Assembly: GCA_036936605.1 (NCBI GenBank)
Contig: JAUPFV010000001.1
Location: 73,179,910-73,243,909 of the forward strand
Length of the DNA: 64,000 nucleotides
Source: Limnanthes douglasii subsp. nivea
Taxonomy: Eukaryota > Streptophyta > Magnoliopsida > Brassicales > Limnanthaceae
Reading direction: 5' to 3'
The position numbers and the translations under genes are program-made. The first letter of the stretch is position 1; the number at the start of each line of letters is the position of its first letter. This document shows, piece by piece, positions 46,733 through 58,800 of the stretch. Under the pieces are notes generated by a model that saw only the letters and a program-made list of their open reading frames with translations, did not search any database and was not told where the DNA came from.

Positions 46733-46995
46733 CTAAGAATCTTGGTTAGTCACCACACTTTGCCATGTGTATCAAATATGTCATTGATGTTTTTTTTGTA
46801 TCAAAACGGTCACTTTTGTTTGCTTTTTGTTACATCCGTGGTCACTCACGGGTGACCACAGATGAAAATCAAGACAAACAAAAGTGACCACATATGCAAA
46901 ATGAAACCAACAAAAATGACTGTTTTGATACAAAAAAACATTAGTGATATTTTTGATACACATGACAAAGTCCGATGACTAACCAATGTTCTTAG
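46733..46995. mobile_element. Foldback (MITE-like) element, 263 bp
   Basis: Nearly the whole element is a long imperfect inverted repeat. The left arm starts CTAAGAATCTTGGTTAGTCA and the right arm, complemented, starts CTAAGAACATTGGTTAGTCA. Arms of at least 90 bp follow, sharing 'catgtgtatcaaa', 'tttttttgtatcaaaac' and 'ttttgtt', and there is a central 'ccgtggtcactcacgggtgaccac'. No convincing target duplication was found. Confidence 0.75.
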
Positions 46996-48099
46996 CCGGT
47001 TTCACATATTTCAAACTTCATCTTCTTCGTTTATGTTGTAAACCCTTTCTCAAACCAAACTTTTCAGAAACATAAAATTACACTAAAAACGATCAGAACC
47101 ATATTGCAATATAAAATTTCAACTATAAAAATCAAAGTAATACAAGATAAAACCAAAAATCACTAAAAAATAGAAATCGAGTTACCTAAACAGAAATAAA
47201 AAACACAAAAAAAAAATCAAGTTATCTAAATAGAAAATCGATTCACCTAAAAAGAAATCAAAATCAAATGTCGAAATCAAATAGAAACACAATAATAATC
47301 ACACAAAAACAAAATAAAAATAATGACTGGAAAATAAGTTGAATCGTCACCTGTTATTTTTATGCTACTGTAGATCATCGTAAAAGTATCGTAAAAATAG
47401 TAAGAGAAAGAAATATGGGAAAATATGTAAGTAAAATATACTTTTTTATATAATTATGTAAGGGTATTTAAGGTATTATTGGGTCTTGGATGGTAAATAG
47501 TTGAGTTAAATGAGTCTTTCTTAAAAATACATAATAATACGGATAGTAAGTGGATAATACTTTTCCTTTTGGGTCTTAAATGGTAGTAAACCTTTTAAAC
47601 TAATCAATTGAAATAATAGAGTGAATCTAAACTAACAATTTGTAATCGTAAATAAAAACTTTTTTCGGGATGATATTTATTGATAATGAACATATTTAAT
47701 GATTAAGCAAAATTTAATAGGTTTTATGGATATTTTGTTGATCGTGTAAGAGAAATAGAATTATTTGTTATCATGGAAAGTTTTTTGTGATTATTGATTT
47801 ACCAATATTTTATATTGCAACTCTAGAATATTTATGGTTTTATGAGATCATCTTTTCATCTATGCATTACTTACATAATATGAGATCCAATTGAAGTAAT
47901 TAAAATTAGTCATGATAGCAAGAAAATCCAATATCATGCTTTTATCCATAAAATTTTGTAGCAATAAAATTCTTTGTTAAGAGATTAACTACATGTGCAT
48001 AAAGACCACCTTATAGAGCATACAAAAGGGTAAATTGACGAATTCTAGTAGGCACCTGTGATTTCTAAAATTTTACATGAGACCGTGGAATCATCATTA
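46996..48099. other. AT-rich, no recognised feature
   Basis: No coding frame or repeat with a clear boundary. Short A-rich and 'caaatcgagttacctaaa' words repeat loosely near 47,170-47,260. Confidence 0.4.
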
Positions 48100-49224
48100 C
48101 ATAATGGAATAAAATTAAAAATAAAAACTCAGTTAGACGAGACGTTTAAGAACAAGTTGTGTGAATATTTAAAGATAAATTCTAATTTTTTTTTCATGTA
48201 GTACGTTTTATGTTATACGACTTAGTAATTCATTATTTGTCATCGTAATTCTATTTATAAAATACTTAAGGCGATGCAACACAAAATAATGACATTTTTA
48301 TAAAAAAAATCTGAAGTTATTATTTAAAAGGTCGACCGGTGATTAAAAGTGGAACATATAAATAATAATACATATAAAACTAGGATGTTGATTTAAATCA
48401 CGCTTCTATGAAAGTTGCTTTCTTTTAATCTTAAATTTATCAATTCGTTGATATAATAATTGGGTATGAGTTACTATCATTCATGTATTTCTACTTAGGA
48501 TATAATAAAATAAATATGAATCAAGATGATGAGGAATCATTGCATTTATAACAAAACAAGGTTTGTATTTTTATAAAGTAATATCGTTTGATTTTTAAAA
48601 ATACAAAAGGTACTCACCTGCACCTCATTAACTATATTGTTTTATAAAAAATCAGGGAAGAATTTGAAAGCCTACAATGACGATATGATTGTTAAAAGTA
48701 ATAACGAGGGGTTATAATCGTGTTCGTTTGAGTACGAGAAGGGAAATTATTGGGTTATGTGGTTTGTAAAAGAGGTGTCGAAACTGACCCGGAGGTGTTA
48801 AAAGCGTTGATGGCTATGGCTCAACCTAAATATACTAAATAAGTACAATAATGACGAGAGGTTTAGCGGTTTTATCATGATTTATTTGTCGAGCTTTCTA
48901 TACAAATTTATTTAATGTTTTGAATTGATGAAAAACGTTTTGTTAGGAAGAAAAATGTTCCAAAACATTTGATGATATCAAGGAATACTTAACATAAACT
49001 GATATATTCTTTAAGAAACATTAATGAGAGTTATTATTATTAAACATATATGTTTCTGGCTTTGCAATAAGTATCGTGCTTACTCGTGAAGAAGATAAGA
49101 GATGAGATGCAACAACTAGTTTACTATGTAAGAAAAAGTAAAACTGATTTAGAGATACAATATTTTAATTTTGAAAAATTATCATTTAATTTAGTAGTAG
49201 CGTCGCGTAAAATACGCTATTATT

Positions 49225-49907
49225 ACTAAGGTCCATAGTTTTGAAAAAACACTGTCACGACATGAGGTGCTGCAAGATGAGGCTGCAACGCCTCATGTCG
49301 TGGCAAGACACCCCGAACGGAAAGGCGACCGCCACGACGGCGCCATGGACAAATGGCGACATAAACGGTGGCGAGAAAATGCGTCGTTTTTTTGTTTAGC
49401 GATTATCATATCTTTTTTTTTAAGTAAAACTGTGTAAACCATTGTATATTAAATAAACTTTTCGTTATATTCTTGGTATCTGCACCATTGTTTAACTAAA
49501 GAGTCTATTCAATATCTTTTTTATATCTTTTAATACGAATTTCAATATGTTTTATTAAGTTTTATGTAAAAGTTAACAATTAAATAAGAAATATTATTCG
49601 TTATTTGTAGAAAGTTACATAAAGTGTTTATCTTTTAATTATTTTTTTGACGATTGATACTTTTAGAAAGCATATTTCTACAGAGATTTTATACCTACGT
49701 AATTTCCTATCAGTTAAACAATTATTTCAATATTAACTTAATTTCCTAATAATAAAAATTGTTATCGTTGTTATATTAATTATTATTTAAATAATATTTT
49801 AATGAATGGGAAGGCGGGCGTCGCGATTCTTGCCCTGTAGCCGCAACTTTCGGACCATTAATCACTACAGAGCGCCGCACGCCATTAGATTCTATGTTAA
49901 AGTCATA
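49225..49907. mobile_element. 683-bp non-autonomous element inside gypsy RNase H
   Basis: Bounded by ctattatt (49,217-49,224) and ctattatg (49,908-49,915), an 8-bp target duplication with one mismatch, and placed exactly where the gypsy RNase H frame is broken. It has GC-rich ends (49,250-49,385 and 49,810-49,885) around an AT-rich middle, which is striking in this AT-rich window. The termini are weakly complementary (left 'actaaggtccatag', right complement 'gactttaacatag'). An 8-bp duplication fits hAT superfamily elements. No coding sequence. Confidence 0.55.
49256..49302. other. Perfect-stem hairpin in the 683-bp element
   Basis: CACGACATGAGGTG and CGCCTCATGTCGTG pair over 14 bp (one G-T) around a loop of about 19 nt. 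It lies about 30 bp from the element's left end. Confidence 0.7.
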
Positions 49908-50963
49908 CTATTATGTTGCGTACTTTTATCCATTAAGAAGTGTTTTACAAAATTAGATATATCCAGCCGATTGACACATTAGTCCATTGAGTTGGGGGAG
50001 TACATAATTCAATACGAACCAGATAGAATGATTACAAGTTAAGTAATCATAGATTTTATCAAAGAATTTTAGGAAGAATGACCTAACATATATAATAAAA
50101 TTCCAAGTTATGATATAATTAAAGAAATAAATGGTTTGCTCGTAAAGATGCAGCATTTAGTTCAAATGACAATGAATCTACAATTATCATAACCACCTTG
50201 CTGGGGAATAAATATGACAAGCAATACAATTTAGTTTTCCTACTACAAACAATATTGGTAGGAATGTGTTTGATTTATATATGTGGTGCTCGAGAATACG
50301 ATTTATATCAAACTTTTAATTGATTATTACTCATGCGCGGAGAGAATATGAGTCAAAATAAAAATATACAAGAGAATATTTATATGAGGTAAAAAACATA
50401 GAGAAATAATTTGATAACATCGATTATGCGTAGGTGCTAGGATAAGAAATTACTAACCTAAATTAATTAGCTAAGTTGGGACGTGTAGAAAACAATGATT
50501 TGGTTATATTCTTAAGGTGTTCAATTTTGTCTAGACAAAATTAATATTTGTGAGGTTTTTCAAATTGAAGAGGTAGAAGATTCATGTTAGGATTACTAGT
50601 CATTTTCAATGAATCATGTGGTAACATAACATAAAGCCCAAGCATGAGTACTTCATCTACATGTTAAAAAATATGTATTCATTGACGACATGTTTTGCAA
50701 AAAAAATTATTACTAGACCACTCGTAACATATCTTGGAAATGAAGACTTTTTTCATTTTATGATATTTGTACGAGGGTACTACAACAGTACATTATGTGT
50801 ACCGAGGGTTGGTCAAACAATTTATTTTGATAAAATATTATTTGCCAAATTTATTTGTCAAAACAAAAAACTTAACTATTTACTAATACAATATACTTTT
50901 ATGGTGATTCTTTTATATGTACAATTGTACGTTATCGTTTTGGTATATGTAAAATTCATTTAG

Positions 50964-51478
50964 TAGCTCATTTGTCAATGGTTACAAAAAGAAGACAAAT
51001 TTTTTTATAGCCGTTGTTTATTATTTTATTAAATACGTAAATTGCATTGGAAATACTTGGAACTAACTTAGAAATACTTCGTTATTAGGAGGTTCGTATT
51101 TTTCTCAAACAAATATTTGGACCGATACAGGATATGGAGGATAAGCACGACCAAAAATAGACTCTAATTTTAAAATAACACAGTTTTAGTATTGTTATGG
51201 AAAATATGACACAACAAAAAAAACCTTGATTCCATTTTAGCCACAAGTAAATAGAGATGTATAAGCTACAAATCATGTTTTTTAAGTTGTATTAAACTAA
51301 ATTTTTTAATTTCCTAGGGAAAATGACCAAATTTTCTTCCTGAGTTATTATGGTCATATTGAACTACCCATAAAGTATCTACTGCTGAGACTTTTATTTT
51401 ATATCTTTATGGTATGTAAACTCTTGTCCCAACCAAGGTGTTGATACCTAGTCATCAAACTAAATTTTATCATGAAGA
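50964..51478. other. Decayed sequence, probably gypsy remains
   Basis: No clear motif after the integrase zinc region of the gypsy relic. It ends at the TRIM target site. Confidence 0.3.
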
Positions 51479-51483
51479 TAAAT

Positions 51484-51729
51484 TGTTGGGAATATGGGTG
51501 TTGTGAATATGGGGTTCCGCATATTCCTCCTTCGTATATAAGTAAGAACACAACCGATCTCGACACTAGTATGATATTGTCCGCTTTGGCACCCGAAGGC
51601 CCTTACGGCTTTGCATTTGGTCCACTACCAAAAGGCCTCACTAGTTGAGGTATGTTCTTACTTATATACCACTGATCTTTCCCATGTTTAACCGATGTGG
51701 GATGTGGGGCTTTGGTCGCCACCCTAACA
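51484..51729 (-). repeat. TRIM 3' LTR with USE/TATA pair
   Basis: On the minus strand ATCCCACATCG (51,693-51,703) matches the plant snRNA upstream sequence element RTCCCACATCG. TATATAAG follows (51,661-51,668) after 24 bp. A 17-bp inverted repeat GTATATAAGTAAGAACA has its arms at 51,534-51,550 and 51,653-51,669. Confidence 0.75.
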
Positions 51730-52041
51730 AATCCTCCTCTCGAACAAAGTACCACTTAGCCTCCTTCTCAATTGACTTTCATCCGCCCACTCTAATCAGG
51801 TTGGAGACTACCTGACCATAGAGGCACTACAGATGTTACTGCTCACCTCCTCTTAGACCACACTGTCTTGTTCCTTAGCGCCACTCCAATCAAGCCACAC
51901 TGTTTGATGAGCCACGAGCACTCCGAACTAGGATCTCTAGAGCAGATCACCTTGATCATATGGCTACTGGTTCATCATGTTCGACCTCCGAGAATTTCAC
52001 CACCATCTCGTTCCGTCCGGGCCTGACGCTCTGATACCACG

Positions 52042-52271
52042 TGTTGGGAATATGGGTGTTGTGAATATGGGGTTCCACATATTCCTCCTCCGTATATAAG
52101 TAAGAACACAACCGATCTCGACACTAGTATGATATTGTCCGCTTTGGCACCCGAAGGCCCTCATGGCTTTGCATTGGCCTCACTAGTTGAGGTATGTTCT
52201 TACTTATATACCACTGATCTTTCCCATGTTTAACCGATGTGGGATGTGGGGCTTTGGTCGCCACCCTAACA
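52042..52271 (-). repeat. TRIM 5' LTR with USE/TATA pair
   Basis: Same layout: ATCCCACATCG at 52,235-52,245 and TATATAAG at 52,203-52,210, again 24 bp apart. It lacks 16 bp ('ggtccactaccaaaa' region) relative to the 3' LTR. Confidence 0.75.
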
Positions 52272-52276
52272 TAAAT

Positions 52277-52679
52277 AAATATTGATTTGATAAAAATTAA
52301 TGGCCAAAGAATTCCAAATACGAGCAGAGCATTACCTTGGATTAACGAAAAGCTGATATTATTCAAAATTTAAAGCTAAAATATTTTTAGAGGGGAATCT
52401 CTTCTTGATCCATGTAACCATGCGAGGCCAAGCGTTGCGGTGGCCTTGGGGCTTCATGCGTAGGACGCCCTTGCACCACTTTGTTAGTTTCTTTAACAAG
52501 TTCATGGCCGCATGACCGCATGTCTGACCTTGGACAAAATGGATAGTATTTCGGCAAGAATGCCATGCGAAAACTCCCTTGCAATATCCGGTTGAACCCA
52601 CAACGCTCTTAAAAAGGTATAGGCGACAAACAACACCATCATATACAAAAAAGTTCTGCAGCAGCATCATAAATTCATT
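52277..52679 (-). pseudogene. Possible C-terminal remains of the CTL pseudogene
   Basis: Open stretches on the minus strand (for example 52,359-52,706, with CRLYLFKSVVGSTGYC) lie where the C-terminal third of the choline-transporter-like protein should be. I see only a weak resemblance and several frame changes, so the assignment is tentative. Confidence 0.25.
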
Positions 52680-53308
52680 GAAACCAAAGAGCATCACCAT
52701 CTCCATTTTTCATGAAACAGAGGGAAGACAACCTCCAATAGTATAATAACCTTTTTTCCGATGAAACTATCAAGCTTGTTATAAGAACCTCTTAGTCTGT
52801 AATGAATGATTTCAAAAATGAAATGAATCGATTCCACGAACGATGAGAGAACCAAGAGCTACCGAACCATGTTTTTAAAAATTAAGCCGATCCATGGAGG
52901 ACAACACGGGAAGAAATAGAATCGATGGCGATATTTCACCATTCGCTCAATAATAGTAAGCTACAGAACCTGCTATGAGTGTGCCCGAGCAAGCGATAAA
53001 GAACTGTATAGCCCAATAACACCTAAATAAGTGAAAAACTATAGTGATGGTAAGACGAGGAGTACAATAGATGTTATAACCACGAAATCCATCACATTGA
53101 AATTGTTTCGATAAAAGATCATAGGTGCAGCAATCCGAGTTGCAGTCATTTTTCACGATCTGGCAAAAGCTGAATAGATGAAGAGTAGCTGATATTCATA
53201 ACATGTAGAATATTTCAAGATTACATATGGTCGAACTAGAAATATCACGAGTGCTTGAAATGCTCTTGTTATCTTTGCAGCTACCTTGAGGAGAAATGGT
53301 GCCATGAG

Positions 53309-54801
53309 GATACAACCAGTGGCGTAGCCAGGATCGAAACATAGTGGTATCCTCGAGTGGTGTCCTGGACCTTTTGATTATTATCAAATAAATTAAAATA
53401 AGATACAAAAGTTATAACAAATATGATTTATACTGATATCTCAAATATTAAGTTTTTATTGTTATAATATACGTTACACAAGTAACTAAAATGTGATTAA
53501 AAAAACTAAAATAAAAACATAAATCTAAGTTAATTGTACTTGTATTTTTCTCTTATTCATAGTTTGAAAATGTTGAAGGGTAGTTATGTTACTAATTGTG
53601 CCACAAATATTACCAAACAATCATTAAGCCATGGATCGCTCATTCTATTTTTCAACTCCTTCTTCACATAATTCAAACCCGAGAAAACTCGCCCAACACT
53701 CGTCGTTGCTACAAGTAAAAGCAAAGCCAACAATGGACAAAGTTATTATGTTTAATATATTCTAAGTAACTTCGATATAAGGATATTTCTCCTTACGAGG
53801 TTGTGTTAGACCCCTTAAAAGGTAAGCTCTTCTTACCGAGTCTTGAAGATTTGGATGAAAGCTAGAGATTCGATCTCTTTTCCGTGGATCAGCCTCCAAA
53901 TGTTCCCAATTTGAAGATTGTGCTTCTACTTCAGGTTATGGATTATTGACCATCGAAACATGCGCTTCTGGAATAACAAGTTAATCTTGTGTCCCTCTGC
54001 GGTTAACTTTACTGATTAAATTAAAGATATTTGTATTTTCTTTTCTAAATTTTCTTGTTTTGAAATATCTATGCATCCTATAATGACAAACATAAAAACT
54101 AAATCAATAATAAAATTTAAATTAGCAAAGCAAAATAAAAATTATGATTTATGGAAGTCTATTTGCTTTGAAATTTAACTTTACTGCTCTCTATCTTAAG
54201 AAAAAATATAGATCAACCAATGTTAATCTTTGTAGCTAGTGAATAATAATATAAGACATGTAGCAAAGCTTAAATTTTGAGAATTAATAACATAGAGACA
54301 CAATAAATACCTTAGTGTTTGAAGCTTGTAGTTAGAGTTGTCTAATCGATAGTAAAAGAGAAATTATTCTAAAAGATTGTATATTATAGTTAGGGTTTTG
54401 TACAAACATCATCAACTTTATATAAATTTGCATTATTTTTTAAATCAACATATCTATTTATATGAAAATAATATAGATTTATATTATAAATTCGAAAAAT
54501 AAAATAAAATATATAATAAAAATTTATATCTTAAATATATTAGTATTTTATATATAATAAAAAATAAATGATATATTTACATTAAAATAATAAATAACAA
54601 AAATTTAAAATAGCCAGGTCTCGAGGAATCCAGTGAGAGAAGATTAAACCAATAGCCAGGTCTCGAACCTAGGATCACTGGGTTCCTGACCTAGCTTTTT
54701 TCCAACTTGACAAAGACATGAGACTAAAGATATAATTTAATGGAATGAGGTGGGTTCCTTGGACCCACGGGCACCCACCTGACTCCGCCTATGGATACAA
54801 C
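53309..54801 (-). mobile_element. Internally deleted hAT transposon in the CTL pseudogene
   Basis: 8-bp target duplication GATACAAC at 53,309-53,316 and 54,794-54,801; element 53,317-54,793 (1,477 bp). Imperfect TIRs: left CAGTGGCGTAGCCAGG, right (complement) CATAGGCGGAGTCAGG. On the minus strand, 53,770-54,000 encodes the N-terminus of a TTF-type zinc finger/hAT transposase (ISSFHPNLQDSVRRAYLLRG, family form YHPN.RD.IRRAYL.KGPCQP). 53,580-53,740 encodes the C-terminal hAT dimerisation region (LLLVATTSVGRVFSGLNYVK). The catalytic middle is gone, so it is non-autonomous. A 'tagccaggtctcgaa' motif is duplicated near 54,610-54,670. Confidence 0.9.
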
Positions 54802-55316
54802 AAAGGATGGGAATCGAGGTAAGCACAAAAATAACCACTATGCAAGTCATAAGAAAATCTGAAAATTGAAGATGATGTGGCTCACATCCATATATGTGAA
54901 TGTATGAGTCACGACCCTCAATTATAAGGGATGCAACATCAGTTTTAATCAATCTGGATTAAAAGTAATTGAACATTATAACGGATACAATGAACCCATT
55001 GAAAATGGCAACAATTATCAAAGGAAATGCAGTAACAAAATCTTGAACCATAAGCAGTGAAATCACTGAAAGAAAAAGTGGCAAGAGGCCTAAAAAAACG
55101 AAGAATACTGGTCATGACTTTCCAATGTCAGCTACATCACGCTTTACCACGGATGACCAAGAATTTTTTGCATACTTGTGGATTGCCTTGTCTAATATCA
55201 GAACCTCCATGATCTTCACGTCACCTATCTATTTCCAATGCACAAAATAATTGTTTTATTCCTAAAAAATAATCTGACAGGTCCAATAAACACTTACATT
55301 TGGAAATATCGTTGGG

Positions 55317-55864
55317 AACAGAAAATAGAAGAGTGAGAGAGAGATGAATTTTGTAATATTTTTGTTATTTCTCATTCACAGTAATACTTGGTTTATATAC
55401 AAGTATATAGTGTAACAAACTATGGAATATTCCATAGTTTATTACACAGTGGGGACCAAACAAATCTCTGTATCCATCCATTGATCGGGGGAAGCTAACA
55501 TGTGTGGTAATGACCGGTATCCGTACGTATATCCATCCATCGGGGGAAGCTAACAGGTGTGGCAATGATCGGTATCCGTACGTACGGAGGCCACCAAGGG
55601 ACAGACTTAATTGTTAATTAATTCATGGACTGTTTGGTTATACGAATAGCACATGGACCCTTATTCTTGTAAGACTTTAGTGGAAGGCTTTAGGTCCAAC
55701 ATATCTTGGCTCAAGTCTTGGATTTTAGACCCGAAATGCTTGTTCATCACGCGTATTGACTTAACCCTAGAATAACACTTCAAGTTTATGTCTGTCTCGA
55801 TCGTCACCTCTCTCTCAGGGCTGTCGCTTTGTATGGCAGCTCCGGTCGACGGTGAATACTTGAC
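55317..55864 (-). repeat. 3' LTR of Copia B2
   Basis: On the minus strand it starts TGTCAAGTATTCACC after the purine-rich 'tttgaagggaga'. As in B1, the end of pol (LRLKGDVKYS) runs into it. It shares 'ctgtctcgatcgtcacctct' with the surviving piece of the 5' LTR at 60,299-60,374. Confidence 0.8.
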
Positions 55865-58800
55865 ATCTCCCTTCAAACGCAGCGGTGACTCAAGGAGCCC
55901 AAGTTTGTCACGGAGATAGGCGAATTGAGAAGGCGTTAAAGCTTTGGTGAGCGAGTCATCGATTTGGTCTTGAGTAGGAACGTAACGAATCTCGAAAGCC
56001 CCTTCAAGCACCTAATTGCGGATGAAGTGCACATCAAGCTCAATGTGCTTTGTGCGAGCATGGAAGACAGGGTTAGAAGCCAGTACACTCGCCCCCAATT
56101 TGTCACACCACATGACAGAGGGCGGTATGAGTGAAATCTTGGTTTCAGTAAGCAACGAGCGAATCCACATCAGTTCTGAGGAAATGTTTGCAAGTGCTCT
56201 ATATTCTAATTTAGTGGAGGATCGAGACACCACGTTCCGCTTCTTGGAGGACCCTGAAATCAAAGTTTCACCAAGAAACACACATTATGCCCCAATGCTT
56301 CGACGATCATCAGGAGATGAGGCCCAATCAGCGTCAAAATACCCATGGAGTTGAAGGTGATAGCAAGGCCTGATGTGGAGTCCCAGCCACCGTGACCCAG
56401 ATAAGTAGCATAGAACTCTCTTAAGGCATTGCCAATATGTAGTTGTAGGATACTGCTGGTATTGAATAAGTCGATTGACGGCATAGGCAATATCAGGACG
56501 AGTATGAGTCAAGTACTGCAAAGCTCCTAATAAGTTACGATATTGTGTAGGTGAAGCAAGGTGGAGACCATCAGATGCTGAGAGAGCTGTTCTAGGAGCA
56601 AGAGGAGTAGGACATGGCTTTGACAGTGCAGCACCGTGATTAATCAGTAAGTTTTCAATATAGTTATGCTGTGTTAGATGGATACCTGATTGGTCATGAT
56701 GAACTTCTATTCCCAGGAATAGATGGAGTGACCCCATATCCTTGAGAGAAAACTTGGCATTGAGGTTATAAGTAAACTGTGTGAGACAAGTTGCATCATT
56801 GCCTGTGACCAGAATATCATCAACATAAACTAGGATGAGTAAAATTATGGTCTTAGTAACCAGATAGAAAAGTGAGCAGTCAGCCTTAGAGTTCTTGTAA
56901 CCCCAGTGAATAAGTGTGTCACATAGCTTAGAAAACCAAACCTTAGGTGACTGTTTCAAGCTATAGAGAGCCTTATGAAGCTTGCAAACATAGGTAGGAT
57001 TATTGAAATCTTCAAAACCCTGAGGCTGTTTCATGTAAACAGTCTTTTGTAGTTCATCATTCAGGAAAGCATTATTGATATCAAGTTGCCTGACTCGCTA
57101 GTTCTTTGATACAACAATGTTAACAATAAGTTTGATTGTGGAGGCCTTCACAACAGGGTTAAAAGTGTCATAGAAGTCAATCCCAGGGGTCTGATGAAAC
57201 CCATTGGCCACTAACCTGGCCTTGTAGCGCTAAACAGACCCATCCATAGCATGTTTAATCTTATACACCCATTTGCATCCCACTACTGTAGAGTAAGGTG
57301 GTAGTAGAAACAAAGACCATGTGTTAGTAGCCATGAGAGCACCATATTCAACATTCATAGCACTTTCCCAATTAGAGTTCCCAACAGCCTCAAAAAAACT
57401 AGAAGGTTCAACCATATCTTTGTTGGTAGTAGTAAGAGTTCCAATGTAGGGTAATTTAGTTTTGTGAATCCCACTTTTGTATCTTGTTTGCATGTTTTGT
57501 GGGTTTGTTTGTTGAAAGGGAAAAGTTGAGTTTTCTGGGTTAGAGAAGGGTAGGTCTATGAGTAGGGTGGGTGTATAATTAGATGCGGTACCAGTCTGTT
57601 GGTGTGGGTGATTGTCTAGATGTGTGTGCTGTGAGACTATGTGTGAAGATTGTAAGGAGTCTGTTTGAAGATTATGTTGTGTAGGTGGTGAGATGAGTGT
57701 TGGAGGGTCAGGAATATCAATCTGATGCTCTAGCTGTGCAGGACACTGAGAATTATGTTGCTCAATTGGAGGATCAGAAGTAGGGTTGCCATGAATCACT
57801 TTTTCAGAGACCAAAATGTGTAGAAGGAGTAGGAAGCCAAAGGTTGACAGACTGAACATCGGACTGACTACTCTGAGGATAGTTAAGAAACCCTAAAGTA
57901 AAAGGAAAATCAATTTCATTAAAAACCACATCTCTAGACATATAGACTCTCCCTGTAGGACTGAGAAATTTGTACCCTTTGTGACTCTGACTATAACCCA
58001 GAAAAACACATTTGAGAGATTGAAATTGAAACTTGTGAGTTTGGTAAGGCCTGAGACAAGGAAAACAGGTACATCCAAAGGTCTTTAAGACTAGATAGTT
58101 AGGTTTTTTGTGAAACAACACTTCAAAAGGTGATACATTTCGTAGAGTAGGAGTGGTAGTCTATTGATAAGTTAAATTTTTATTTCAAAGGCTTCAACCT
58201 AGAATCTATAGGGTAGGTGAGACTGAGCAAGTAAGGTTAAGCCAGTTTCCACGAGATGCCTATGTTTGCGCTCAACCCTACCATTCTGGGCTGATGTGTA
58301 AGGGCAGGATCTTCTTAACAGGAAACCACTCTCTTTAGCTAAGTTAGAAAAAGGCCTAAAATCTCCCCCCAGTCACTTTGAACAGCTTTTATTCTCCTCT
58401 CAAACTGTGTTTCAACAAGAACCTTAAAGACCTTAAACACTTCAAGAACTTGACCTTTGTTTTTAATAAGATATACCAAAGTGTACCTAGAAAAGTCATC
58501 AAGAAATAACACATAGTATCTAAACCCCTCAGTAGATAGAATAAGAGCAGCCCCCCAGACATGAGTTTGAATAAGATCGAGAAAATTAATAGCGTGAGAA
58601 GTAGATGTAGAGTAGGAAAGACTGTGAGACTTGCCTAACTGGCAAGCCTCACAAAAACTGTTGTCATTTCTTGAAATAGATTGACGATTACATGACTTTC
58701 GAACATTAACTACAATATTATGAGATGGATGGCCAAGCTTCCTATGCCATCCATATTTAAGAGACTCAGAAACACTACTAGCAAACACATCAGGAGGACT

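Larger units (their letters stand above)
48100..50963 (+). mobile_element. Ty3/gypsy relic: RT, RNase H, integrase start
   Basis: Plus-strand pieces in gypsy order. RT: YELLSFMYFYLGYNKINMNQ near 48,460-48,520 (family SFMDAYSGYNQI.M). The catalytic box YNDDMIVKS has its YNDD codons at 48,673-48,684 (family YVDDMIVKS). KLLGYVVCKRGVETDPE follows near 48,745 (family G..V...GIE..P). Then FCWEEKCSKTFDDIKEYLT (family F.W..EC..AF..IK.YL). RNase H: VVASRKIRYYY ends at 49,225 and resumes at about 49,920 with PLRSVLQN, then SIELGEYIIQYEPD. Integrase zinc region: KKIITRPLVTYLGNEDFFH..VRGYYNST at 50,700-50,800. Stops and frameshifts are common. A 683-bp element (49,225-49,907) interrupts it. Confidence 0.8.
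51479..52276 (-). mobile_element. Complete TRIM retrotransposon (non-coding, small)
   Basis: Target duplication TAAAT at 51,479-51,483 and 52,272-52,276. LTRs are 51,484-51,729 (246 bp) and 52,042-52,271 (230 bp). They begin TGTTAGGGTGGCGACC and end CATATTCCCAACA on the minus strand (TG..CA) and differ by a 16-bp deletion and a few substitutions. PBS TGGTATCAGAGC (initiator tRNA-Met) lies at 52,028-52,039, two bases from the 5' LTR, and a purine tract GAGAGGAGGA lies next to the 3' LTR. The 312-bp interior has no coding frame. Movement must depend on proteins of another element. Confidence 0.9.
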
